Source: Devosia sp. Root685
GTDB lineage: Bacteria; Pseudomonadota; Alphaproteobacteria; Rhizobiales; Devosiaceae
Reading direction: 5' to 3'
NCBI RefSeq assembly: GCF_001427875.1
Contig: NZ_LMHK01000002.1
Span: 408,049-472,048, forward strand
DNA length: 64,000 bases
Under the pieces are notes generated by a model that did no database searches, was not told the DNA's origin, and saw only the letters and a program-made list of their open reading frames with translations. Both the position numbers and the translations under genes were made by a program. Below, one piece after another: positions 25,690 to 35,529 of this stretch; position 1 is the stretch's first letter; every line of letters starts with the position of its first letter.

Positions 25690-26973
25690 TCAGGCCGCCG
25701 GGGCAAGCGGCCGTTGATCGAGGGTGGAAAGGGTCAGCGCCAGAACGTCAGCGGCGCGAGCGATGGCTTCGGTATCGGTCCATTCTTCGGGGGCATGGCT
25801 GATGCCGCTCTTGGAAGGCACGAAAATCATGGCGGCGGGCGCAATGCGCGCGATAAAGGCCGCGTCATGGCCGGCACCGGAGGCGAGCGGGCGGGTAGCG
25901 AAGCCGTGGATTTCGGCGGCGTCGCGGATGAGTGCTTGTAGCCGGGCGTCGCAAGCAACGGCGAAGGTGCGGCTCAACCGTTCCGTTGCGGCGACACGGC
26001 AGCCTTCTGCGGTCGCGGCAGCCTTGACGAGCGTGGCGATGGTGGCGAGGTAGTCCTCCATGGCCGCGTCATTCTCGGCACGGATATCGACCACGGCTTC
26101 GGCCGCGCCCGGCACGACATTGGCGCCGTTGGGTTCAAGCTTCATCACGCCGATCGTCGCGGTGAAATGCCCCCTGCCCCTGTCGGCTTCCGCGCGCGCT
26201 GCATCGCGCAGCGCCAGCATCAGCCGCGCCATGGCCATGCCGGCATCGGCACGCATGGACATCGGCACGGTGCCTGCATGACCGGCTTCGCCTTCAAGGC
26301 GCAGGCGAACGCGAGCAATGCCGGCTATGCCGCTGACGATGCCAAGAGGAATGTCTTCTGCTTCGAGGACGGGGCCTTGTTCGATGTGGATTTCGACAAA
26401 GGCACCGACATCGCTGCGGATGGACTTGGCGATATTTTCGGGCGAGCCGCCCATGCGGGTGATAGCCGTATCGAGACGTTCGCTGTCGGGTCCGATCATG
26501 GCGAAATGATCGGCACTGAGCGCGCCGACCATGCCGCGGCTCCCGATGCAGGAGAGTCCCCATTCGCTGGGCTCCTCGGCGAGAAAATCGACGAGGTCGA
26601 TGCTGTGCTCGGGCTGAAAGCCGGTAAGGCGCATGGCGCGAATGGCAGCAAGGCCGGAGAGAATGCCGGCAATGCCGTCGAAGCGACCGCCGCTCGGCAC
26701 GGTGTCGCTGTGCGAGCCGGTCATCAGCACCGGGGCTTCGGGATTGCGACCGGCCCAGCGCCCGACAAGATTACCGGCAGCGTCGATATGCGCCGTCAGG
26801 CCTTCTTCGGTGAAGCGCCGTGCGAGATAGTCGCGCCCTCTCAGAAACATCGGCGTGAACGATCGGCGGGTCCATGGCTTGCCGGGTTCGGTCAGCGCAG
26901 CGAGGGCATCGAAATCCTTCTGCAACTGTGCCCGGTCGACCTTTAGGGGGACGTTTGAACCCAAGGCGTTCAT
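25690..26973 (-). CDS. M20-family Zn-dependent N-carbamoyl-amino acid/allantoate amidohydrolase
   Basis: A 427-residue metal-dependent amidohydrolase of the AllC/HyuC group, which releases ammonia and CO2 from N-carbamoyl amino acids or allantoate. Metal and catalytic motifs are in order: GSHSDTVPSGGRFDG (about residue 86), EEPSEWG (about 132), EIHIEQG (about 193), GHDAAFI and GISHAPEEW near the C-terminus. Length matches the family (about 410-430). ATG overlaps the stop of the amidohydrolase upstream (ATGA), so the two work together: the cyclic amidohydrolase would open a ring to the N-carbamoyl compound hydrolysed here. Confidence 0.88.
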   Translation of the reverse strand: MNALGSNVPLKVDRAQLQKDFDALAALTEPGKPWTRRSFTPMFLRGRDYLARRFTEEGLTAHIDAAGNLVGRWAGRNPEAPVLMTGSHSDTVPSGGRFDGIAGILSGLAAIRAMRLTGFQPEHSIDLVDFLAEEPSEWGLSCIGSRGMVGALSADHFAMIGPDSERLDTAITRMGGSPENIAKSIRSDVGAFVEIHIEQGPVLEAEDIPLGIVSGIAGIARVRLRLEGEAGHAGTVPMSMRADAGMAMARLMLALRDAARAEADRGRGHFTATIGVMKLEPNGANVVPGAAEAVVDIRAENDAAMEDYLATIATLVKAAATAEGCRVAATERLSRTFAVACDARLQALIRDAAEIHGFATRPLASGAGHDAAFIARIAPAAMIFVPSKSGISHAPEEWTDTEAIARAADVLALTLSTLDQRPLAPAA

Positions 26974-28355
26974 GCCGCAGCACTCACTTTGGCACTGGCG
27001 ACACGGTTTGGCTTGACGAAACGGCCGTTGCCGGGCTGGGCCAGCACATTGGTGCCATCAAAAACCATTTCGCCGCGGAGGAAGGTGGCGACGGGAGCGT
27101 GACGGATCAGGCGGCCTTCATAGGGGCTCCAGCCGACAACGTTGTGGCCGCTGGCGGTGGGGTCATAGTAGCGCGGACGCTCGGTGAAGACTGCGAAGTC
27201 CGCGTCGAGGCCAAGGCCGAAACCGCCCTTCTGATCGGCAATGCGGAAGAGGCGTGCCGGATTGGATGCGAGCAGCTTTGCCGCATGAGTGAGCGACAGG
27301 TTGCGATCGGTCAGGCCATCGAGCAGCAGGCTCGGCAGCACTTCGAGGCCCGGCATGCCCGAGGCATTTTCGAGCATGACCGGGGACGACTTGCGCTCGA
27401 TCCCCCAGGAAACATGGTCGGTGGAAACGATGGTGATGTGCCCGGCGGCGAGGTGCTTCCAGAGCTTTTCGCGCTCGGCGGCCGAACGGATCGGCGGATT
27501 GCACTTGGCGCGGCCGAGGAGGCGCGAAACATCTTCTTCCTCGCTGCAAACGAGATAGTGGATGCAGGCTTCGATGGTCGCATCGACGCCCTGAGCGCGA
27601 TAGGCCTCGGAAAGGTCATAGCCGCGGCCGACCGAGCAATGGACGATATGGGCCGAGGCGCCTGTGGCCTGGGCGATCTCGTAGACTTCAGCGATGGCAA
27701 GGGTTTCGGCGATGGCCGGGCGGCTTTCACCGTGGGTGCGATAGTCAGTGCGGCCCGTGGCCTTGATGGCCTCGCTCCAGACCTGAACGCACTCGTCGTT
27801 CTCGTTGTGAACGCCAGCGATCAGGCCGGTCTTTGCAACTTCCGTAAAGGCGGCGTGCAACAGCGGCGTCGGGATGCGCGGGAAGCGGGTAGAGTCGGTG
27901 TTGAAGGTCGAGAACTTGAAGGAAGCGGCACCGGCTTCGGCCATTTCAGCGATATGGATGGGGCCATGCGCCGGATTGATGGTGCCGTAGAGCGCGAAAT
28001 CGACGCGCGCCTGTTCACCTGCGCTGCGGGCCTTTTCGCGGATCATGTCGCCGGTCGAGATCAGGAGGCCTGCGTCATAGGGCATGTCGACGATGGTGGT
28101 GACGCCGCCAGCTGCCGCCGAACGGGTCGACCAGACAAAATCTTCCTGGTCCTTTTGCGAGCGCGAATGGACTTGGCCGTCGATGACGCCCGGCAGCACG
28201 ATGGCATTGCCGAAGTCATGCACATCTTTGGCGGCAGGCGCCTGGCCAGAACCAAGCAGCGCAATCTTGCCATCGCGGACGGCGGCAAAGCCGCGCTCGA
28301 CAATGCCGTCTTCGCCGACGAAACGGCCCTGGATTACACTATCGAAATCACTCAT
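26970..28355 (-). CDS. Cyclic amidohydrolase of the dihydroorotase/allantoinase/hydantoinase family, atypical metal motif
   Basis: A 461-residue TIM-barrel amidohydrolase expected to open a cyclic ureide or imide ring. The N-terminal motif reads PGVIDGQVHSR, so the first histidine of the usual H-x-H metal pair is a glutamine. Other parts are present: FKFSTFNTD at the position of the carbamylated lysine, HNEND, HCSVGR and STDHVSWG with the catalytic aspartate. GGVTTIVDMPYD is a strong family signature. GGGGAGAAC precedes the ATG. It is co-translated with the carbamoylase. The altered metal site may define a subfamily of its own. Confidence 0.82.
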   Translation of the reverse strand: MSDFDSVIQGRFVGEDGIVERGFAAVRDGKIALLGSGQAPAAKDVHDFGNAIVLPGVIDGQVHSRSQKDQEDFVWSTRSAAAGGVTTIVDMPYDAGLLISTGDMIREKARSAGEQARVDFALYGTINPAHGPIHIAEMAEAGAASFKFSTFNTDSTRFPRIPTPLLHAAFTEVAKTGLIAGVHNENDECVQVWSEAIKATGRTDYRTHGESRPAIAETLAIAEVYEIAQATGASAHIVHCSVGRGYDLSEAYRAQGVDATIEACIHYLVCSEEEDVSRLLGRAKCNPPIRSAAEREKLWKHLAAGHITIVSTDHVSWGIERKSSPVMLENASGMPGLEVLPSLLLDGLTDRNLSLTHAAKLLASNPARLFRIADQKGGFGLGLDADFAVFTERPRYYDPTASGHNVVGWSPYEGRLIRHAPVATFLRGEMVFDGTNVLAQPGNGRFVKPNRVASAKVSAAA

Positions 28356-28370
28356 CGTTTGTTCTCCCCG

Positions 28371-28871
28371 TCAGTCCAGCGCCAGGGCAGGCAGAACCTG
28401 CGTTTCGTAGGCGAGAGTGAAGGTCTTCAGAAATTCAGTGGCAGCCGGGGCAGCGAGACCCCGCATGGCTAGATACAAAAGCGCGGTGCTTTCGCCATTC
28501 GCGGCAGAGGGCGGAAAAGCCTCGGCAAGGCGCTGCACATGGAGACGCTCGGCCTCAAGTTCGAGCCGCTTGATATCGTCGTGGAGGCCGGTTTCAGCGG
28601 GCGCATTGAAGCGTCCCTTCATCCCCTGCCGCGCCCGGCGAAGCGGCTCGATGACGGTTTCGCGCCAGCTTTGGCTATCGACGACAAGCGCTTCGAGATC
28701 GTATCGCGCAATGCCGTGCCCTGCCCTGTCGGCGAGGCTCAGGACCAGCAGGAGCGGCACATCGGCGCCAAAACGCTCCTGCACCTCAAGGCAGGCGGTG
28801 GCAAGGCCCGGGTCGCGATAGACCGCGCACATGTCGGGCCAGACGCGAGGAAGAAATGCGAGATTGATCAT
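28371..28871 (-). CDS. TIGR02444-family conserved protein
   Basis: A 166-residue helical cytosolic protein of the small family known as TIGR02444 (no defined function). Visible are the start of the family core at LEVQERFGADVPLLL and the charged helix SWRETVIEPLRRARQGMKGR. ATG at 28871 overlaps the stop of the ABC ATPase by four bases, so it is translated with the transporter genes. This family is usually found alone; its place inside a catabolic operon is unexplained. Confidence 0.65.
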   Translation of the reverse strand: MINLAFLPRVWPDMCAVYRDPGLATACLEVQERFGADVPLLLVLSLADRAGHGIARYDLEALVVDSQSWRETVIEPLRRARQGMKGRFNAPAETGLHDDIKRLELEAERLHVQRLAEAFPPSAANGESTALLYLAMRGLAAPAATEFLKTFTLAYETQVLPALALD

Positions 28872-29887
28872 CGCTGCGTCCTCACTGCCATTCCCGGCGC
28901 GGGCTCGTCGTGCGGATGATGGCACGCCACCATCTGCCCGCGCGGCGCCGGCGTCACGGCCGGAACGGTTTCGGCACAAATCTGAGTGGCGCGCGGGCAA
29001 CGGCTGCGGAACGCGCAGCCACCCTGCGGCCGATTGCGCGAGGGCATGACCGTGCGCTTGCCATCGGGTTCGATTTTTCGCGTTGCATCAACGACGGGAA
29101 CGGCTTCGAGAAGGGTACGGGTATAGGGATGAGCCGGCCGCTCGTAGATCTGCGGCCCGGTGCCGATTTCGACGATGCGGCCCATATAGAGAACCGCAAC
29201 GCGATCGCTGACATTCTTCACCACGGCCAGGTCGTGCGAGATGAAGATCAGTGCCAGATTGCGGTTCTCACGAATATCCTGCAGCAGGTTGATAACCTGC
29301 GCCTGCACCGAAACGTCGAGCGAGGCGACCGGCTCGTCGCAGACGATCAGTTCGGGCTCCACGGCCAGCGAACGCGCAATGGCGATGCGTTGGCACTGGC
29401 CGCCGGAAAACTGGTGCGGCTTTCGCCCGGCTACAGTGGCGAGATCAAAACCGACAGCCGACAGCGCCGCCTCGACGCGCGACTTGCGCTCGCTCGCCGG
29501 CTTGCCCTGAATAACGAGACCTTCGGCAACGATGTCTTCGACATTGCGGCGCGGATTGAACGAAGACAGTGGGTCTTGAAAAATCATCTGCAGCCGATCG
29601 CGCATGTGGCGCATGTCGGTGCTTGAAAGCGTATTGAGATAGGTCTTCTTGTAGCGAACGGCGCCTTCGGACTTGGTGTTGGCATCGGGCAAGAGACGCA
29701 GAATGGCGCGGCCGATCGTGGTCTTGCCGCTGCCACTTTCACCCACAAGGCCAAGGGTTTCGCCCGCAGCGACAGAAAAGGAAACGTCATCGACGGCCTT
29801 CATCTCTTTACCGCCGCGCGAAAAGCTCACCGAGAGATTGCGGACTTCGAGGATTATCTCGTCGTTAAGGGCGATATCACTGGACAT
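28868..29887 (-). CDS. Peptide-type ABC transporter ATPase, second subunit (DppF/OppF-like)
   Basis: A 339-residue ATPase with Walker [10 protein letters not shown] (about residue 52), signature FSGGQCQR (about 163), Walker [13 protein letters not shown] (about 184) and the oligopeptide-family C-terminal domain with the cysteine pattern [14 protein letters not shown], which in this family can hold an iron-sulphur cluster. It pairs with the DppD-like ATPase that overlaps it by 11 bases. Together with the two permeases and the family 5 binding protein it makes a complete importer. Confidence 0.9.
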   Translation of the reverse strand: MSSDIALNDEIILEVRNLSVSFSRGGKEMKAVDDVSFSVAAGETLGLVGESGSGKTTIGRAILRLLPDANTKSEGAVRYKKTYLNTLSSTDMRHMRDRLQMIFQDPLSSFNPRRNVEDIVAEGLVIQGKPASERKSRVEAALSAVGFDLATVAGRKPHQFSGGQCQRIAIARSLAVEPELIVCDEPVASLDVSVQAQVINLLQDIRENRNLALIFISHDLAVVKNVSDRVAVLYMGRIVEIGTGPQIYERPAHPYTRTLLEAVPVVDATRKIEPDGKRTVMPSRNRPQGGCAFRSRCPRATQICAETVPAVTPAPRGQMVACHHPHDEPAPGMAVRTQR

Positions 29888-30881
29888 GGGCGATTTCCGC
29901 GAGCGGGAAGTGGCAGGCGAAGCGATGGCTCGGGTGGACGCCCGCTGACATTGCCGGCATGACCTCGTGGCATTTGGCCTGCGCCGAGGGGCAGCGTGGG
30001 GCGAAGGGGCACCCGGCGGGGCGATTGGCAAGGTTCGGCGGCTGGCCGGGGATGGTGCGCAACCGCGTATGGGCGGGCTGGTCCATGGCCGGCATGGCTG
30101 AGAGCAATGCCTCGGTATAGCGATGGCGCGGATTGCGAAACACTTCCGAGGTCGGGCCATATTCGACGACATTGCCGCCATAGAGCACCAGGATCTCATC
30201 GGTGCGGCCGGCGACGACGCCGAGATTGTGCGACACGAGGATCATCGACATCTGCCGCTGGGCCTGGATGGTCTGGAGCAGGTCCAGCACTTCCTTTTGC
30301 ACGGTCACATCGAGCGCCGTCGTCGCCTCGTCGGCGATAAGAAGGTCCGGCTGGCAGATCAGGGCCGCGGCGATCATGATGCGCTGCTTCATGCCACCTG
30401 AAAACTGGTGCGGATAGTAATTGTAGCAATCCTCGGGATCGGGCAGCCCGACAAAGGACAGGAGTTCGATGGCACGGCTACGGGCCTCGGCCTTGCTCAT
30501 CCCCAGGTGAATGCAACCGGCTTCCTCGATCTGCCGCCCGATCTGCACGAAGGGATTGAGCGAACTCATCGGGTTTTGGAAGACGATGCCGACCTTACGG
30601 CCGATCAGCTTGGCACGCTGCTTGGGCTTGAGCGCGGACAGGTCCTGGCCGTCGAGCTCGATCCGGCCCTTGGTCCGCAAGCCGCGCGGCGCAATGCCCA
30701 TGATCGCCTTGATCAGCATGGACTTGCCGGCGCCGGATTCACCGACAATTCCGAGGGCGCGGCGGGTATCGAGGCTGAAATTGATATCTTGCAGGATCTG
30801 CAGCGGACCGGAGACGGAGTCCATCTCGCAGGTCATGGCCTTGCACGACAGGATCGGGTGGGAAGCGGGTGTAGCGTCCAT
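29877..30881 (-). CDS. Peptide-type ABC transporter ATPase, first subunit (DppD/OppD-like)
   Basis: A 334-residue ATPase. Walker [10 protein letters not shown] (about residue 44), signature FSGGMKQR (about 164), Walker [13 protein letters not shown] (about 185); C-terminal cysteine motif [14 protein letters not shown] as in oligopeptide transporters. The ATG lies one base after the TGA of the permease gene. The threonine after Walker A lysine is replaced by methionine (GKSM), but the serine that binds magnesium is retained. Confidence 0.9.
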   Translation of the reverse strand: MDATPASHPILSCKAMTCEMDSVSGPLQILQDINFSLDTRRALGIVGESGAGKSMLIKAIMGIAPRGLRTKGRIELDGQDLSALKPKQRAKLIGRKVGIVFQNPMSSLNPFVQIGRQIEEAGCIHLGMSKAEARSRAIELLSFVGLPDPEDCYNYYPHQFSGGMKQRIMIAAALICQPDLLIADEATTALDVTVQKEVLDLLQTIQAQRQMSMILVSHNLGVVAGRTDEILVLYGGNVVEYGPTSEVFRNPRHRYTEALLSAMPAMDQPAHTRLRTIPGQPPNLANRPAGCPFAPRCPSAQAKCHEVMPAMSAGVHPSHRFACHFPLAEIAHVQ

Positions 30882-30882
30882 C

Positions 30883-31803
30883 TCAGCTCTCCCGCTCGCG
30901 ATTGTTGAGGCGTTGGGCGAGGTAGTCACCGATGGTGTTGAAGGCATAGACCGTGAGAACAATGGCGAGGATGGGCCCGACGATCAGCACCGGAAAGCGG
31001 CTGAGGAGATCGGTGGAGGATGCGATCATGCCGCCCCAACTCGGGGCCGGCGCCGGAATGCCGTAACCGAGAAAGCTCAGTGAACCTTCGGTGATGATGA
31101 GGCCGGCCATCAGGGTCGGCATGACGGCGGTAAGCGCCGGGATGAGATTGGGCAGGATTTCCTTGAGGAGAACCCGGCTGTCGGTAGCCCCCATGGCGCG
31201 GGCGGCCAGCACATAGTCGCGATTAGACTGCGAGATGACGCCCGCCTTGGCGACGCGGGCATAAGTGCCGATATCGAAAATGCCGAGCACGACGATGATG
31301 GTGACGACCGAAGGGCCGGTGACGGCGACGAAGGCCAGCACCACCAAGGTCGAAGGCATGGCGGCGAGCGCATTGGCAAAGAGATCGACGGCGCGTTCGA
31401 AAATGCCGCGATAGTATCCGGCAAGCATACCAAGCAGCAGCCCGGACACGAGAGCGATGGTCGTCGAGACTGCAACAATCATCATCGAGGTGCGCGCGCC
31501 ATAGAGCACGCGCGAAAAGATGCTGCGGCCGATATCATCGGTGCCGAAAAGGCCGTTGAGCGACCATTCCGGCAATTGCGAGAAATCGCCATAGGGCAGT
31601 TTCGGGCTGACGAGGCCGGGGATGAAATCGACGAACAGCGCCACAAGGACGAGCAACACGAGGAAGATTGCGGCGAGGAATTCGAAAGGCGTAGCGCCGG
31701 GCAATTTCATTTTGCTCGACCAGGGCATGGCGTGGCGCACGATATCGCCGAGTTTGGCATTCGGGCCGGGTTTGAAGGCGGGTGAGTTGCCGATATCGGT
31801 CAT
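30883..31803 (-). CDS. Peptide-type ABC transporter permease (DppC-like)
   Basis: A 306-residue inner-membrane permease with about six helices. The N-terminal cytoplasmic segment is followed by FEFLAAIFLVLLVLVALFV, and the EAA coupling loop is in DYVLAARAMGATDSRVLLKEILPN (about 195-218). GTDDIGRSIFSRVLYGARTS is the typical DppC signature. It starts with ATG overlapping the previous permease by four bases. Confidence 0.91.
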   Translation of the reverse strand: MTDIGNSPAFKPGPNAKLGDIVRHAMPWSSKMKLPGATPFEFLAAIFLVLLVLVALFVDFIPGLVSPKLPYGDFSQLPEWSLNGLFGTDDIGRSIFSRVLYGARTSMMIVAVSTTIALVSGLLLGMLAGYYRGIFERAVDLFANALAAMPSTLVVLAFVAVTGPSVVTIIVVLGIFDIGTYARVAKAGVISQSNRDYVLAARAMGATDSRVLLKEILPNLIPALTAVMPTLMAGLIITEGSLSFLGYGIPAPAPSWGGMIASSTDLLSRFPVLIVGPILAIVLTVYAFNTIGDYLAQRLNNRERES

Positions 31804-32762
31804 GATACTTTCACCCGCGGATCGATGAGCGCATAGCCGAGATCGACCAGCATGAAGACGATGACGAAGATCACCACGGTGAGCGACAGGATGGCCTGGA
31901 CGAGCGGAATGTCGTGGCTTTTGACGGCGCTCAAAATGGTCCAGCCGATGCCGGGCACGGCAAAATAGCTTTCGACCACGAAGGAGCCGGCGAGCATGTA
32001 GGTCAACGACAGGCCCATGACCGTCAGGATTTGCGGCATGGCCGGGCGCAGGGCGTGATTGAAAAGAATGTAGGAGAGCGGTAGGCCGCGGGCTCGCGCC
32101 ACCGCGATATAGTCTTCCTGCAGCGTCGTGACGAACTCGTTGCGCGCCACGCGGTAAAGATAGGCGGTCTGGTGGAGGCTGAGACACAGGACCGGCAGCG
32201 CTACATACCAGAGATTGGCCACCGGATTTTCGGTGAGTTTTGCCCAGCCTGTCGCCGGGAACCAGCGCAGGACCATGGCAAAGAGATAGGAAAACAGAAC
32301 CACGATCACGAAGGTCGGCACGGCGAGCAGCACGGTCGAGATCGAGCGCATGACCTTGTCGGTCAGCTTATTGGGGTGGCTGGCCGTATACATGGCGACA
32401 GGAATACCGATCAGCGACACGGCCATGGCGAGGAAGGCGATTTCGAAGGTGACGGCCGCACGTTCAAGCACAACGCCGAGGATCGGTTGCTGGCTGAAAA
32501 GGGTCACCCCGAGATCGCCGCGCAACAAATCGCCGAGCCAGCTCAAATAGCGCTGCCAGACCGGCAGGTCATAACCATATTGAGTATTGAGAGCGGCAAT
32601 CTGTTCGGGCGTCGCGTAGTCGCCGAGGATCAATTGGGCAGCCGAGCCGGGTGCCAGGCTCGAAAGGGCAGTCGCGCTGAACGTCACCAGCAGGAAAACC
32701 AGAATGCCGGTGATCAATCGCGTCGATATGGCCCGAATATAGGGCATTGCGTTGGTCAGCAC
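31800..32762 (-). CDS. Peptide-type ABC transporter permease (DppB-like)
   Basis: A 320-residue permease with a membrane helix at residues 15-35, a large periplasmic loop containing LPVWQRYLSWLGDLLRGDLG, and the EAA loop DYIAVARARGLPLSYILFNHALRP. A GTG start is chosen because an AAAGGGA site precedes it by 7 bases; an ATG five codons later is the alternative. It is followed directly by the second permease. Confidence 0.9.
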   Translation of the reverse strand: MLTNAMPYIRAISTRLITGILVFLLVTFSATALSSLAPGSAAQLILGDYATPEQIAALNTQYGYDLPVWQRYLSWLGDLLRGDLGVTLFSQQPILGVVLERAAVTFEIAFLAMAVSLIGIPVAMYTASHPNKLTDKVMRSISTVLLAVPTFVIVVLFSYLFAMVLRWFPATGWAKLTENPVANLWYVALPVLCLSLHQTAYLYRVARNEFVTTLQEDYIAVARARGLPLSYILFNHALRPAMPQILTVMGLSLTYMLAGSFVVESYFAVPGIGWTILSAVKSHDIPLVQAILSLTVVIFVIVFMLVDLGYALIDPRVKVS

Positions 32763-32834
32763 GTCATTTCCCTTTCCTGTTCTGGCGGTGAGTTTGCGCC
32801 CACCGCCGCGGTTGCGTGATGGCGAAAGCGCGGG

Positions 32835-33767
32835 TCAGATGCGCTTCCACTCCTCTTCCGCGTCCATCCAGCCGATGTCGCGTTCGAGTAGGTTCCGCTG
32901 TTCTTCCCTGGAATAGCCACCCATGTCGTGATCGTCGGAGTAACGGGTGCTCATCTCGCCGAACACGCGCTTACCGAAATCCATCATGCCGTACATCGAA
33001 CCCTTTTCGAGGTAGTGCATGGTGACGAGGTTGAAGCCGAGCGCGCCGATGTCTTCGAGTTCGACAAACGGCTTGCCGTTGACGACGGCGATGTCGCCGA
33101 ACATCTTCCAGCCGGGCAGTGCCTTGTTGACCTTCTGGCATTCTTCGAGCGTGCGAAGGCCATGAACATAGGTCATTTCGGCACCGAGTTCCTCGGCCTT
33201 GACGCAACGCTCGATGGCGTCGTCGAGGCCCTTTTCGAGCTTGGACTCGGTACGGGCGATCACGACGCAATCGGTATCGGCGCAGGCATCGAGCGCCGCC
33301 TTGATCTTGGCGAGCCAGAGTTCCTGCGAGACGACCGGATGGTCGATATTGCCATCGAGCTTGCCTTCCAGCGTCGCTTTTTCCATGGCGCGGCCGAAGC
33401 GGGCATAACCGCGCTCATTGGGCGTGTCTTCGAGAAGGATCGCGGCAGCACCCGCCTTGGCGAGGCGGCGGCAGGTGCGATAGGCCTGCGCCACATCGCC
33501 AAAACAATCGTCGGCGTCAATGATCAGGGGCAGCGGCGAATAGTCAGAAATGCGGTCGGTGGCCCACACCAGCTCTTCCTGATTGTGCAGCCCCATGTCC
33601 GGTACGCCCGACATGCTGAAGCCAAGCGAGGCGCCACTCAGGAGAATGGCCTCGAAACCGGCCATTTCAGCGGCCTTGGCGGAGTAGCAGTCCCATACGC
33701 AGGGAGTGAAGACCTGCTTTTCACCGAAGAGCTGGCGGAAGGTCTTTCTGGGGCGTTTGTCAAACAT
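32835..33767 (-). CDS. Isocitrate lyase/PEP mutase-superfamily enzyme
   Basis: A 310-residue TIM-barrel enzyme. The magnesium-site segment reads IIDADDCFGD (about residue 83), LLEDTPNERGY replaces the usual LEDQ/KKCGH region, and VIARTES is at about 167. The pattern is that of oxaloacetate hydrolase, dimethylmalate lyase or phosphonomutase relatives, not true isocitrate lyase, since the KKCGH catalytic loop is absent. It would cleave or rearrange a C-C or P-C bond next to a carboxylate. In this operon it could process the carbon skeleton left after nitrogen removal; the substrate is unknown. Confidence 0.78.
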   Translation of the reverse strand: MFDKRPRKTFRQLFGEKQVFTPCVWDCYSAKAAEMAGFEAILLSGASLGFSMSGVPDMGLHNQEELVWATDRISDYSPLPLIIDADDCFGDVAQAYRTCRRLAKAGAAAILLEDTPNERGYARFGRAMEKATLEGKLDGNIDHPVVSQELWLAKIKAALDACADTDCVVIARTESKLEKGLDDAIERCVKAEELGAEMTYVHGLRTLEECQKVNKALPGWKMFGDIAVVNGKPFVELEDIGALGFNLVTMHYLEKGSMYGMMDFGKRVFGEMSTRYSDDHDMGGYSREEQRNLLERDIGWMDAEEEWKRI

Positions 33768-33794
33768 CGGGTTACCCTTTGGGTATCATGAGGC

Positions 33795-33854
33795 GGACAC
33801 GGCATTGGCCGTGTCCAGGAAATCGGCGGTGCCGCAGGGCGATGCGGCACCGCC
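33795..33854. other. Two strong hairpins between binding-protein and lyase genes
   Basis: Perfect stems 33795-33803/33808-33816 (9 bp, 4-base loop) and 33825-33836/33843-33854 (12 bp, 6-base loop) lie in the 128-base gap after the binding-protein gene on the minus strand. Such structures often protect the abundant binding-protein mRNA and reduce read-through into the next gene. Confidence 0.6.
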
Positions 33855-33895
33855 CACTCCGCCCGAGGGACCGGCGGAGCTTGGTGGTCTACGTC

Positions 33896-35512
33896 TTATT
33901 CCGCAGCGCAGGCGTCTTCACAGACATAGAGATACTGCTTTTGCAGAATGCCGCCGTTGGACGGCACGATGCCGCCGGTATTGTCGCGCAGCAGCAGGAA
34001 GCGGGTTTCCGAGCCGAAGATGTAGAGCGGCAGATCTTCCGCCACGACCTTCTGCACATTGGCATAAGCCGCCTTCACTTCGGTCTGGTCCATCGTGGCG
34101 TTGGCCGCATTGAGGAAACCATCCATGGCCTCGCTCGAGTACTGACCCCAGTTATCGACGCCGCCGGTCTTGAGCATGTTGGAAATGATCGGCTCAGCGC
34201 CGTTCGCCACCAGCACGCCGCCATCGATACACAGGTCGAAATTGACCTGTGTCTGACACTGCGGCTTAAGCATGGCCTGGTCGACCAGCTCAACCTCGAC
34301 CTCGACGTTTTCGTAGGCGGTGAGCACCTGCTGCAGATAGGACGTCAGGCGCTTGAGATCGGAGTTGGAGTAGCTGACGAGCTTGATCTTGAACGGCTTG
34401 CCGTCTGCGGCCAGCGCGTCGAAAAGCTCCTGAGCTTTGGCCGGATCGTAAGTCGGCAGGACATCGGCCGGATCGTAATATGGCGATGCCTGAGTAAAAT
34501 AGTTGGTCGGCGTGACATAGCCTTCGAGCTGCGTATAGGCCTGCATCAGGCGCGCCGGATCGACGGCATGATAGAAGGCTTCGCGAGCACGGTGATCGGT
34601 AAACGTGCCGGCAACCTGGTTGAAATAGGCACGATAAAGACCCGGGATCGGGATTTCGTGCGTCGTCACGCTGGGTGCTTCGGCATTGGCGCCGAACTGG
34701 TAGGGATAGCCGGCCATCATCTGCGCGCCGCCCTGTACCACAGTCGAGATACGGCTGTTGGTTTCAGGAATGATCGCGAACTTCAGCGTGTCGAGATAGG
34801 GGCGCGGCTGATCCCAATAGTCCGGGTTGCGCTTGAACGACAGCGAGATGCCCTGGTCCCAGCTTTCGAAGAGGAAGGCACCAGCGCCAACCGGCTTGAT
34901 GGCCGCCTTGTCGGTACCGGCAGCTTCCAGAGCCGCGGGCGAGGCAACGAAGGGCGAGGACTGGGCCAGCGTCGAACCGAAGTTGCGGTTCGGTGTCGGC
35001 AGCGTGATCTCGATGGTCAGCGGGTCGATAATCTTCACGCCGTCGATCCAGGAGGACACGAAGGGTTGTGCCGGTGCGAGCGTGTCCGGATTGGCAGCGC
35101 GCTTCCAGTTATAGACCACAGCTTCGGCGTCATACGGATTGCCGTCGGTGAACTTCACGTCGGGACGGAGTTTGAGCGTCCAGACGGTCGCGTCGTCGCT
35201 GGTGAGGCTTTCGGCCATGCCGCCCTGCACTTTGCCTTCAAGGTCGACGTAGACGAGGAAGCCATAGACCGCGTCGAGCTGGTCCATCGGGCCGCCGGGG
35301 AAAGTGCCCGAGGTGATGGCCGGGTCCCAGCTCTTGATATCAGAGCCGGCAATGATGGTCATCTCGCCACCGCTGACGGCCTGTTCGTCAGCCTGAGCGA
35401 AAGCGGTGGTGGTCATGCCGATCAGCACCGAGCTACCGAGCAAGAGCGCAATGGCGGCGGCCCGGCCCATACGGACGGCGCTCGACTTGCGGGTAAACTG
35501 CGTAAAGGTCAT
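33896..35512 (-). CDS. ABC transporter family 5 (peptide/opine/nickel type) binding protein
   Basis: A 538-residue exported solute-binding protein. The signal peptide runs to about residue 39 (TTTAFAQA), followed by the family 5 features LKLRPDVKFTDGNPYDAEAVVYNWKRA (about 115-142) and IKPVGAGAFLFESWD. A C-terminal cysteine pair (VCEDACAAE) could form a disulphide. It is the receptor of the importer encoded downstream. Two hairpins follow it and one precedes its ribosome site, which suggests tuned expression. The ligand is unknown; the operon enzymes suggest a small nitrogen-ring acid or a histidine-containing peptide. Confidence 0.88.
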   Translation of the reverse strand: MTFTQFTRKSSAVRMGRAAAIALLLGSSVLIGMTTTAFAQADEQAVSGGEMTIIAGSDIKSWDPAITSGTFPGGPMDQLDAVYGFLVYVDLEGKVQGGMAESLTSDDATVWTLKLRPDVKFTDGNPYDAEAVVYNWKRAANPDTLAPAQPFVSSWIDGVKIIDPLTIEITLPTPNRNFGSTLAQSSPFVASPAALEAAGTDKAAIKPVGAGAFLFESWDQGISLSFKRNPDYWDQPRPYLDTLKFAIIPETNSRISTVVQGGAQMMAGYPYQFGANAEAPSVTTHEIPIPGLYRAYFNQVAGTFTDHRAREAFYHAVDPARLMQAYTQLEGYVTPTNYFTQASPYYDPADVLPTYDPAKAQELFDALAADGKPFKIKLVSYSNSDLKRLTSYLQQVLTAYENVEVEVELVDQAMLKPQCQTQVNFDLCIDGGVLVANGAEPIISNMLKTGGVDNWGQYSSEAMDGFLNAANATMDQTEVKAAYANVQKVVAEDLPLYIFGSETRFLLLRDNTGGIVPSNGGILQKQYLYVCEDACAAE

Positions 35513-35529
35513 TTGTTTCTCCGTTTATT

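Noticed and set aside
26874..28472. Open frame of more than 500 codons on the plus strand across the amidohydrolase
   Set aside because: It is the mirror of the well-supported minus-strand amidohydrolase and the end of the carbamoylase gene, with no recognisable domain.
32835..33767. Annotation as genuine isocitrate lyase
   Set aside because: The KKCGH catalytic loop is missing and the length is that of PEP-mutase-like enzymes, so only the superfamily is claimed.
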